DNA of 12,215 bases from JAKAWQ01 sp035549615 (GTDB lineage: Bacteria; Pseudomonadota; Alphaproteobacteria; Acetobacterales; Acetobacteraceae): assembly GCA_035549615.1 (NCBI GenBank), contig DASZQO010000277.1, forward strand, positions 1 through 12,215, read 5' to 3'. This document shows, piece by piece, positions 5,809-12,215 of this stretch; the first letter of the stretch is position 1; each line of letters begins with the position of its first letter. The notes below the pieces were generated by a model that saw nothing but the letters and a program-made list of their open reading frames with translations, did not search any database and was not told the origin of the DNA. The position numbers and the translations under genes were made by a program.

Positions 5809-5933
5809 AGAAAAACCGCCTTGGCGCGACTTGCCGGGGTGCCGGCGTTGGGCTAGGCAGACGCGAGCCTTCCGGGCCGGCGGGTGCCCGGGGGGTTTTG
5901 CTGTGCGCGGCCCGCCCGGGTTCAAGGAGCGCC
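5809..5933 (+). terminator. GC-rich hairpins between zapE and mdh, possible terminator or mdh leader
   Basis: CCGGGC (5872-5877) and GCCCGG (5886-5891) form a perfect 6-pair stem with an 8-base loop, followed by GGGG and TTTT (5896-5899). A smaller hairpin, GCCGG-4-CCGGC, lies at 5833-5846. The T-run is short and separated from the stem, so this is a weak intrinsic terminator at best. It may instead belong to the mdh leader, whose AAGGAG is at 5924-5929. Confidence 0.35.
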
Positions 5934-6887
5934 ATGGCTCGCAACAAGATCGCGTTGATCGGCGCCGGTTCGATCGGCGGCACGCTTGCCCACCTGGTCG
6001 GCCTCAAGGAACTGGGGGACGCCGTGCTGTTCGATGTCTTTGGCGATGTCGCAGCGGGCAAGGCGCTCGATCTTGAGCAGACCGGCGCGATCGAGGATTT
6101 TGACGCGGTGATTGCCGGCGGCTCGGATTTCGCGCCGATCGCGGGAGCCGATGTCGTCATTGTCACTGCCGGTTTTCCGCGCCAGCCGGGCATGTCGCGC
6201 GACGATCTCGTGGCGAAGAACGCCTCCGTGATCGCGGAGGTGGCGGCCGGCATCCGTCAGTACTGCCCGGAGGCCTTCGTCATCGTCATCACCAATCCGC
6301 TCGATGCGATGGTCTGGGTGATGAAGGAGAAATCGGGCCTGCCGCCGGAGCGTGTGGTGGGAATGGCGGGCGTGCTCGATTCCGCGCGCTTCCGGCTGTT
6401 TCTTGCCCGCGAGTTCAATGTCTCGGTTGAGGATGTGAGCGCCTTCGTTCTCGGCGGGCACGGCGATACGATGGTCCCGTTGGTGCGCTATTCGACGGTG
6501 GCCGGCATCCCGGTGCCCGACCTTGTGCGCATGGGCTGGTCGAGCGAGGCGCGCATCAAGGCGATCATCGATCGGACGGCCAATGGCGGCGGCGAGATCG
6601 TGAAGCTTCTGGGCAAGGGCAGCGCTTTCTATGCCCCGGCTTCGGCGGCGATCACCATGGCCGAAAGTTTTCTTCGCGATAAGAAGCGGGTGCTGCCCTG
6701 CGCGGCATGGCTGACCGGGCAGTACGGCATCCGGGATCTTTATGTCGGCGTACCGGTGGTGATCGGTGCCAAGGGCGTCGAGCGGATCATCGAAATTTCC
6801 CTCACCCCGGAGGAGAAGGCGGCGTTCGAGGCATCCTGCGCATCGGTGCGCGGACTGATCGATGCCTCGCGCAAGCTCGTCGGCTGA
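5934..6887 (+). CDS. mdh: Malate dehydrogenase (NAD), LDH-like type
   Basis: 317 residues. It interconverts malate and oxaloacetate with NAD in the cytoplasm, closing the TCA cycle. Visible features: the Rossmann loop GAGSIGG (10-16); Asp34 after beta-2, indicating NAD; the mobile substrate loop FPRQPGMSRDDL with Arg83 (the residue that selects malate, where lactate dehydrogenases have Gln) and Arg89; ITNPLD (119-124); Asp149 and Arg152 in LDSARF; and catalytic His176 in GGHGD. This LDH-like form is the usual alphaproteobacterial malate dehydrogenase. The ATG at 5934 follows AAGGAG by 4 bases; the frame is open upstream to 5805 without a protein-like sequence. The sucC start lies 9 bases after the stop, so mdh is the likely first gene of the mdh-suc operon. 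Confidence 0.97.
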   Translation: MARNKIALIGAGSIGGTLAHLVGLKELGDAVLFDVFGDVAAGKALDLEQTGAIEDFDAVIAGGSDFAPIAGADVVIVTAGFPRQPGMSRDDLVAKNASVIAEVAAGIRQYCPEAFVIVITNPLDAMVWVMKEKSGLPPERVVGMAGVLDSARFRLFLAREFNVSVEDVSAFVLGGHGDTMVPLVRYSTVAGIPVPDLVRMGWSSEARIKAIIDRTANGGGEIVKLLGKGSAFYAPASAAITMAESFLRDKKRVLPCAAWLTGQYGIRDLYVGVPVVIGAKGVERIIEISLTPEEKAAFEASCASVRGLIDASRKLVG

Positions 6888-6896
6888 GGGCCGGCG

Positions 6897-8093
6897 ATGA
6901 ACATTCACGAATACCAGGCCAAGGAGCTTCTGAAGAAGTTCGGTGTTCCGGTGCTGCAGGGCGCTGTCGCCTGGACGCCGGACGAGGCAGTGAGGAAGGC
7001 CGAGGAACTGCCCGGCCCGGTCTATGTGGTGAAGGCGCAGCTTCATGCCGGCGGCCGCGGCGCCGGCCATTTTGCCGATGATCCGAACGGCAAGGGCGGC
7101 GTCCGGGTCTGCCGCTCGCTTGGTGAGGTGCATGCCGCCGCATCCGCCATGCTGGGGCACACGCTCATCACGCGCCAGACTGGTCCCAAGGGGCGGCAGG
7201 TCCATCGGGTCTATGTGGAGGCGGGTGCGGCGATCGTCCGTGAACTTTATCTCTCGCTGCTGATCGACCGTGCGGCGGGGCGCATCGCGCTGGTCGCCTC
7301 AAGCGATGGCGGTATCGAGATCGAGGAAGTCGCGGCCAAGCATCCGGAGCGGATTCTCCACCTTGCGGTCGATCCTGCCTCCGGCATCTCGGCCTTTCAT
7401 GGCCGGCGACTGGCCGCCGGCCTCGGCCTCCAGGGCAAGGAGGCTGCCGGCTTCGGCAAGCTGGTCGAGGGGCTCTATCGTGCCTTCCTCGGGCTTGACT
7501 GCGCGCTTGTTGAGATCAACCCGCTGGTGGTGACGGCGGAGGGCATGGTGGTCGCGCTCGACGCGAAGATGGCCTTCGATGACAATGCGCTCTACCGGCA
7601 TCCCGACCTGCAAAAATTGCGCGACGAGGCGGAAGAGGATCCGAAGGAGCTGGAGGCCGAGCGCAACAGCCTCAACTATGTCGCGCTCGACGGCACGATC
7701 GGCTGCATGGTCAATGGCGCCGGACTGGCCATGGCGACGATGGATATCATCAAGCTTTACGGTGGCAGTCCGGCGAATTTTCTCGATGTCGGCGGCGGGG
7801 CGACGCGCGAGCGCGTGACCGCCGCGTTCAAGATCATCCTCTCCGATCCGGATGTCGAAGCGATCCTGGTCAATATTTTCGGCGGCATCATGCGCTGTGA
7901 CGTCATCGCGGAGGGTGTCGTGGCGGCGGCGCGCGAAGTCTCGCTCGATGTGCCGCTGGTGGTGCGGCTGGAGGGCACCAATGTCGCCCTCGGCAAGGAG
8001 ATCCTGGCGCGCTCCGGCCTGCCGATCATCTCCGCGGAAAACCTCGCCGACGCTGCCGAAAAGGTGGTCAAGGCCGTGAGCAAGGCAGCCTGA
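6897..8093 (+). CDS. sucC: Succinyl-CoA ligase (ADP-forming) beta subunit
   Basis: 398 residues, full length. With SucD it converts succinyl-CoA, phosphate and ADP to succinate, CoA and ATP. The N-terminal ATP-grasp domain is clear: MNIHEYQAKELL start, KAQLHAGGRG (46-55) for nucleotide binding, EINPLV and DAKMAFDDNALYRHP for the metal site. The C-terminal ligase-CoA domain shows GCMVNGAGLAMATMD, DVGGGA, NIFGGIMRCD and VRLEGTN. The Shine-Dalgarno (GAGGG, 6886-6890) overlaps the mdh stop codon, which ties its translation to mdh. SucD begins one base after the stop. Confidence 0.97.
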   Translation: MNIHEYQAKELLKKFGVPVLQGAVAWTPDEAVRKAEELPGPVYVVKAQLHAGGRGAGHFADDPNGKGGVRVCRSLGEVHAAASAMLGHTLITRQTGPKGRQVHRVYVEAGAAIVRELYLSLLIDRAAGRIALVASSDGGIEIEEVAAKHPERILHLAVDPASGISAFHGRRLAAGLGLQGKEAAGFGKLVEGLYRAFLGLDCALVEINPLVVTAEGMVVALDAKMAFDDNALYRHPDLQKLRDEAEEDPKELEAERNSLNYVALDGTIGCMVNGAGLAMATMDIIKLYGGSPANFLDVGGGATRERVTAAFKIILSDPDVEAILVNIFGGIMRCDVIAEGVVAAAREVSLDVPLVVRLEGTNVALGKEILARSGLPIISAENLADAAEKVVKAVSKAA

Positions 8094-8094
8094 G

Positions 8095-8970
8095 ATGGCG
8101 ATCCTGGTCGATGCCGAGACGCGCGTGATCACCCAGGGCTTCACGGGCGCCCAGGGCACTTTCCATTCGGAGCAGGCGATCGCCTACGGGACGAAAGTCG
8201 TGGGCGGGGTGACGCCGGGCAAGGGCGGCACCACCCATCTCGGCCTGCCGGTGTTCGAGACGGTGGCCGAGGCGGTGGCTGAAACGGGGGCGACCGCGAG
8301 CGCGATCTATGTGCCGCCGCCTTTCGCCGCCGATGCGATCCTGGAAGCGATCGATGCCGGTGTGCCGCTCATCGTCTGCATCACCGAGGGCATTCCGGTG
8401 CTCGACATGGTGCGGGTCAAGCGCGCGCTTTCCGGCACGACATCGCGCCTGATTGGCCCGAATTGCCCCGGCGTCATCACCCCGGATGCCTGCAAGATCG
8501 GCATCATGCCCGGCCATATCCACCGGCGGGGCAAGATCGGCATCGTCTCCCGTTCCGGCACCCTCACCTACGAGGCGGTGGCGCAGACGACCGCGGCCGG
8601 GCTCGGCCAGAGCAGTTGCGTCGGCATCGGCGGCGATCCGGTGAAGGGGACCGACTTCATCGAGGTGCTGGAGCTTTTCCTCGCCGATCCCGAGACCGCG
8701 GCGATCGTCATGATTGGCGAGATCGGCGGCGAGAGCGAGATCGAGGCCGCGGAATTCCTGGCGCGTGCCCCGGTCAAGAAGCCGGTGGTCGGCTTCGTGG
8801 CGGGTGCCACCGCGCCGCCGGGCCGGCGGATGGGCCATGCCGGGGCGGTGATCAGCGGCGGGCGCGACACGGCGGCGGCGAAGATGGAAGCGATGCGCGA
8901 GGCGGGCATCCATGTCGCCGAAAGCCCGGCCGCGCTCGGCAGCACCATGGTCCGCGCACTTGGGGCCTAG
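8095..8970 (+). CDS. sucD: Succinyl-CoA ligase alpha subunit
   Basis: 291 residues, full length. It carries the CoA-binding Rossmann domain (TGAQGTFHSEQAI, 18-30) and the phosphohistidine site: His248 in GRRMGHAGAVISG is the residue phosphorylated during catalysis. Other family blocks are GPNCPGVITP (121-130), CKIGIMPG, VSRSGTLTYE (151-160), GIGGDPVKGTDF and MIGEIGGESE. The ATG is one base after the sucC stop and no strong Shine-Dalgarno is seen, so translation is probably coupled to sucC and keeps the subunits equal. A 7-pair inverted repeat covers its stop codon. Confidence 0.97.
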   Translation: MAILVDAETRVITQGFTGAQGTFHSEQAIAYGTKVVGGVTPGKGGTTHLGLPVFETVAEAVAETGATASAIYVPPPFAADAILEAIDAGVPLIVCITEGIPVLDMVRVKRALSGTTSRLIGPNCPGVITPDACKIGIMPGHIHRRGKIGIVSRSGTLTYEAVAQTTAAGLGQSSCVGIGGDPVKGTDFIEVLELFLADPETAAIVMIGEIGGESEIEAAEFLARAPVKKPVVGFVAGATAPPGRRMGHAGAVISGGRDTAAAKMEAMREAGIHVAESPAALGSTMVRALGA

Positions 8971-8976
8971 CGGACC
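8949..8976 (+). promoter_or_regulatory. Stem over the sucD stop codon
   Basis: GGTCCGC (8949-8955) pairs perfectly with GCGGACC (8970-8976) around a 14-base loop that holds the last sucD codons; the second arm begins at the last base of the TAG stop. No T-run follows, so it is not a normal intrinsic terminator. It could protect the mdh-sucCD message from 3' decay or mark a processing site before sucA. Confidence 0.35.
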
Positions 8977-9101
8977 CTGCGCATGTGGCGCGCGCAAGGC
9001 AGAAGCCTCGCCAGGGTGACATCTCTATGTGACGTTCATCCTATTTTGACTGAAGCTGGCTTGCAAACAGGACCCGAGACGGGATTGACGGGGTTTCGAC
9101 A

Positions 9102-11951
9102 ATGGCGGGTGTGGACGTTCTGGCGAGCGCGTTCAGCGGTGCGAACGCGACGTTCCTGGCGGATCTCTATGCGAAATGGGTTGAGGACCCAGCCGCCGTT
9201 GATCCAAGCTTCGGCGAGATCTTCGCCAGCCTGAACGACGAATCCCAGGCCATTCTCACCGACGCGGCCGGCGCCTCCTGGGCGCCCCGGCCGTCTCTCG
9301 TCGCGCCCGAGCCGCCGGTTTCCCCGCCATCGCAAACGGCGGCACCGGCGGCGGACGGGGTCACGACGGCAACACTCGATTCCATCCGCGCCCTGATGCT
9401 GATCCGCGCCTATCGCGTGCGCGGGCATCTCGAGGCCCGTCTCGATCCGCTCGGCCTCACCCAGCCGAAGCGGCATGCCGAGCTCGATCCTGCGAGCTAC
9501 GGCTTCACCGAGTCCGATTTCGACCGGCCGATCTTCATCAACAACGTGCTCGGCCGGGAAACCGCGACATTGCGCGAGATTCTCGCGATCCTGCGCGCGA
9601 CCTATTGCGGCCCGATCGGCGTCGAATTCATGCATATCCAGGATCCGGAGCAGAAATCCTGGATACAGCGCCACATGGAAGGCGCGCCCTGGGAGCGTGC
9701 CTTCGACAGGAGGGACAAGCGGCGGATCCTCCAGGGGCTCACCGAGGCCGAGGGCTTCGAGGCGTTTTGCCAGAAGCGCTTCGTCGGCACCAAGCGTTTC
9801 GGCCTTGAAGGAGGTGAGGTGACGATTCCCGCCTTGCAGGCGGTGATCGAAACGGCGGTTGCGGCGGGGACGACGGAGATTGCGATCGGCATGCCCCATC
9901 GCGGCCGACTGAACACGCTCGTCAATGTGGTGAAGAAGCCGCTCACCGCCATCTTCAGCGAATTCGGCGGCGCGAGCTCGAAGCCCGACGACGTGCAGGG
10001 CTCGGGCGATGTGAAATACCATCTCGGTACCTCGACCGATCTCGAGATCGACGGCCGGCCGCTGCATCTTTCGTTGCAGCCCAATCCTTCGCATCTTGAA
10101 GCCGTCGATCCTGTGGTGATGGGCAAGGTGCGGGCACGCCAGGACATGGCTGGCGACACCGTCAAGCGGCAGAAGGTGATGGGCATCCTGATGCATGGCG
10201 ATGCGGCCTTCGCCGGCCAGGGGCTCGTCTATGAGACATTGGCGATGAGCCAGCTTATCGGCTATCGCGTCGGCGGCATGGTGCATCTCGTGGTGAACAA
10301 TCAGATCGGTTTCACCACCATTCCGGCGCACGGTTTTTCCGGGCTTTATTGCACCGATGTCGCGAAATCCGTGCAGTCGCCGATCTTTCATGTCAATGGC
10401 GACGATCCCGAGGCGGTGATCTATTGCGCGCGGCTTGCCACCGAGTTCCGCAACACCTTTGGCGTCGACACGGTGGTCGATATCGTCTGCTATCGCCGCC
10501 ATGGCCATAACGAGACCGACGAGCCCGCCTTCACCCAGCCGATCATGTATCGCGCGATCGCCGCCCATAAAACGACGCGCACGCTCTATGCCGAGGCGCT
10601 CGCCGCCGCCGGCACCGTGAGCGCGGCGGAGGCGAGCGCGATGTGGGATGAATTCGCGGCGACTCTCGAAGAAGCCTATCAGGCGGCGCAGTCCTACAAG
10701 CCGAACAAGGCCGACTGGCTGGAGGGCCATTGGAGCGGGCTCACCAAGGAGGATGAGGAGGCAGAGGAGGCGACCGCGGCCAAGGCCGGTGATCTCGCCA
10801 AGATCGGCGCGGCGCTGGTGCGCGTGCCGGAGGGATTCGATCTCAATCCGAAGATCCGCCGCCAGCTCGAAGCCAAGCAGGCGATGATCGAGAGCGGCGC
10901 GGGGATCGACTGGGCGACCGCCGAGGCGCTCGCCTTCGGCTCGCTTCTCGTCGAAGGGCACCGGGTCCGCCTCTCGGGCGAGGATACCGAGCGCGGCACC
11001 TTCAGCCAGCGCCATGCGGTGCTCATCGATCAGACCGATCAGCGCCAGTACGTGCCGCTCAACGCGATTGCGCCCGGTCAGGCCAAGTTCGAAGTCTATA
11101 ACTCGCTTCTGTCGGAGGCGGGCGTGCTCGGCTTCGAATATGGCTACAGCCTCGCCGATCCGCGCTCGCTGGTCGTGTGGGAAGCGCAGTTCGGCGATTT
11201 TGCCAATGGCGCGCAGGTCATCATCGACCAGTTCCTTGCCTCCGGCGAATCGAAGTGGCTTCGGATGTCCGGCCTCGTGCTGCTGCTGCCGCACGGCTAT
11301 GAGGGACAGGGGCCGGAACATTCCTCCGGCCGGCTCGAGCGCTATCTGCAGCTCTGCGCCGAGCGCAACATGCAGGTTTGCAATCTCACCACGCCGGGCA
11401 ACTATTTCCACGCGCTACGCCGGCAGCTCAAGCGCAACTTCCGCAAGCCGCTTGTCGTAATGACGCCGAAATCGCTCCTGCGGCACAAGCTTGCGGTGTC
11501 GAGTCTCGCCGAGATGGCCGAGGGAAGCTGCTTCAAGCCGGTGCTCGGCGAGGTGGGTGCGATCGATCCCGGCGTCGTCGTCCGCACGGTGCTCTCGAGC
11601 GGCAAGGTCTATTACGATCTGCTCGCCGAGCGGGAGGCGAGGAAGATCACCAATGTCGCGCTGCTGCGCCTGGAGCAGCTCTATCCGTTCCCGGAGAAGG
11701 CGCTCCGGCAGGCGCTTGCTCCCTATGCCAAGGCCGAGCTGGTCTGGTGCCAGGAGGAGCCGGAGAATATGGGGGCCTGGAACTTCGTTGACCGACGGCT
11801 GGAACGTGTGCTCGAGGCGCTGGGCGGTGCCGCGCGCCGGCCGCGCTATATCGGCCGGGCGGAGGCGGCAAGCCCGGCGACCGGGCTTGCGAAGGTGCAT
11901 GCGGCGGAGCAGGCGGCGCTGGTGCGCCAGGCTTTGACGGTGGCCCACTGA
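9102..11951 (+). CDS. sucA: 2-oxoglutarate dehydrogenase E1 component
   Basis: 949 residues, normal length. The thiamine-diphosphate enzyme decarboxylates 2-oxoglutarate and passes the succinyl group to the lipoyl arm of E2. Layout: E2-binding N-terminus (ATFLADLYAKWVEDP, 16-30); a Pro/Ala-rich linker (63-86); the small alpha domain with IRAYRVRGHLEARLDPLG (101-118); His265 in GMPHRGRLN; the thiamine-diphosphate site GDAAFAGQG (366-374) to VVNNQIGF (397-404); YRRHGHNETDEP; and the transketolase-like C-terminal part with FEYGYSLADPRSLVVWEAQFGDFANGAQ (acceptor region), LLPHGYEGQGPEHSSGR and CQEEPENMGAWNF. All expected active-site motifs are present. The ATG at 9102 is preceded only by a weak GGGG; no better start is near. 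It lies 131 bases after sucD and 27 bases before sucB. Confidence 0.97.
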   Translation: MAGVDVLASAFSGANATFLADLYAKWVEDPAAVDPSFGEIFASLNDESQAILTDAAGASWAPRPSLVAPEPPVSPPSQTAAPAADGVTTATLDSIRALMLIRAYRVRGHLEARLDPLGLTQPKRHAELDPASYGFTESDFDRPIFINNVLGRETATLREILAILRATYCGPIGVEFMHIQDPEQKSWIQRHMEGAPWERAFDRRDKRRILQGLTEAEGFEAFCQKRFVGTKRFGLEGGEVTIPALQAVIETAVAAGTTEIAIGMPHRGRLNTLVNVVKKPLTAIFSEFGGASSKPDDVQGSGDVKYHLGTSTDLEIDGRPLHLSLQPNPSHLEAVDPVVMGKVRARQDMAGDTVKRQKVMGILMHGDAAFAGQGLVYETLAMSQLIGYRVGGMVHLVVNNQIGFTTIPAHGFSGLYCTDVAKSVQSPIFHVNGDDPEAVIYCARLATEFRNTFGVDTVVDIVCYRRHGHNETDEPAFTQPIMYRAIAAHKTTRTLYAEALAAAGTVSAAEASAMWDEFAATLEEAYQAAQSYKPNKADWLEGHWSGLTKEDEEAEEATAAKAGDLAKIGAALVRVPEGFDLNPKIRRQLEAKQAMIESGAGIDWATAEALAFGSLLVEGHRVRLSGEDTERGTFSQRHAVLIDQTDQRQYVPLNAIAPGQAKFEVYNSLLSEAGVLGFEYGYSLADPRSLVVWEAQFGDFANGAQVIIDQFLASGESKWLRMSGLVLLLPHGYEGQGPEHSSGRLERYLQLCAERNMQVCNLTTPGNYFHALRRQLKRNFRKPLVVMTPKSLLRHKLAVSSLAEMAEGSCFKPVLGEVGAIDPGVVVRTVLSSGKVYYDLLAEREARKITNVALLRLEQLYPFPEKALRQALAPYAKAELVWCQEEPENMGAWNFVDRRLERVLEALGGAARRPRYIGRAEAASPATGLAKVHAAEQAALVRQALTVAH

Positions 11952-11978
11952 CGGTGGCTTGAGCGCGGGGAGAGGGGC

Positions 11979-12215
11979 ATGGCGAGCGAGATCAGGGTGC
12001 CGCCACTCGGCGAGAGTGTGACTTCGGCGACCGTGGCGCGGTGGCTGAAGCAGGCCGGCGAGACCGTGGCAATGGATGAGCCGCTCGTCGAGCTCGAGAC
12101 GGACAAGGTGACGGTCGAGGTGCCGGCCCCAGCGGCGGGCGTGCTTGCGGAGATAGCCGCCGAGACCGGGGCCGAGGTCGAGGTCGGCGCGTTGCTCGGC
12201 CGGCTCGACGGCGCC
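11979..12215 (+). CDS. sucB: 2-oxoglutarate dehydrogenase E2 component, N-terminal lipoyl domain (cut by window edge)
   Basis: The first 79 codons of dihydrolipoyllysine succinyltransferase. They encode a complete biotinyl-lipoyl domain: MASEIRVPPLGESVTSATV, then LVELETDKVTVEVPAPAAG with Lys43 as the lipoylated residue. ETDKVTxEV is typical of the 2-oxoglutarate dehydrogenase E2 rather than the pyruvate enzyme. GGGGAGAGG ends close before the ATG. The E1-binding and catalytic domains, and probably lpd (E3), lie beyond the window. Confidence 0.95.
   Translation, partial: MASEIRVPPLGESVTSATVARWLKQAGETVAMDEPLVELETDKVTVEVPAPAAGVLAEIAAETGAEVEVGALLGRLDGA

Noticed and set aside
4564..5925. 453-codon minus-strand frame opposite zapE
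   Set aside because: An antisense shadow of zapE, rich in Arg and Pro with no domain; zapE motifs are complete on the plus strand.
5922..7205. 427-codon minus-strand frame opposite mdh and sucC
   Set aside because: It spans two well-supported plus-strand genes and has shadow-type composition.
9046..9074. TTGACT as the -35 box of a sucA promoter
   Set aside because: No acceptable -10 hexamer lies 15-18 bases downstream; kept only as a remark on the gap before sucA.
9036..11411. Very long minus-strand open frame (791 codons) opposite sucA
   Set aside because: The plus strand is unmistakably sucA. The antisense frame is open because GC-rich third positions avoid stops; its sequence is Arg/His/Gly-rich with no known domain.
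1..12215. CRISPR array, tRNA or rRNA gene, insertion sequence, prophage or defence system
   Set aside because: No regularly spaced repeats, no cloverleaf or rRNA sequence, and no transposase, integrase or nuclease gene is seen.

Overview
The window is GC-rich DNA (by eye mid-60s % GC over most of it) with the gene content of an alphaproteobacterium, most likely Rhodospirillales/Acetobacteraceae. The evidence is the chromosomal order zapE(AFG1)-mdh-sucC-sucD-sucA-sucB, an LDH-type malate dehydrogenase, a Zur-type zinc regulator of the alphaproteobacterial kind, and a XylB-like sugar dehydrogenase. The taxon is inferred from protein resemblance and layout; no rRNA or tRNA gene is present.

Left part (1-2500) looks like accessory or regulatory territory and appears less GC-biased than the rest. 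It starts with the first 20 codons of a minus-strand putative lipoprotein gene that runs off the left edge. A roughly 450-base divergent control region follows, then a plus-strand gene for an XRE-like regulator with an unassigned C-terminal part (511-1464), about 330 bases without a convincing gene, and a minus-strand gene for an exported antibiotic-biosynthesis-monooxygenase-fold protein (1795-2229).

The middle (2505-4444) holds a plus-strand SDR sugar dehydrogenase. It converges on a minus-strand pair: a 2-oxoglutarate/Fe(II) oxygenase followed 20 bases later by zur. Two related palindromic intergenic elements (2266-2350 and 4474-4575), both beginning AGAGCGTGATGAC and ending GCTCT, lie in the same orientation 30-37 bases upstream of the two minus-strand transcription units. 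They look like a dispersed repeat family.

The right part (4660-12215) is all plus strand and is central metabolism. ZapE ATPase comes first. After a GC-rich hairpin-bearing gap comes the lower TCA cycle block: malate dehydrogenase, both succinyl-CoA ligase subunits (9-base and 1-base gaps, so translationally coupled), the E1 component of 2-oxoglutarate dehydrogenase after a 131-base gap with a stem over the sucD stop, and the lipoyl-domain start of the E2 component, cut by the right edge. Together these convert 2-oxoglutarate to succinate and malate to oxaloacetate. E3 (lpd) would be expected beyond the window.

I did not find a clearly novel multi-gene system. The items most worth a second look are the paired palindromic repeats, the oxygenase-zur pairing, the recurrent GCAACGT motif around the XRE gene, and the XRE-like protein itself.
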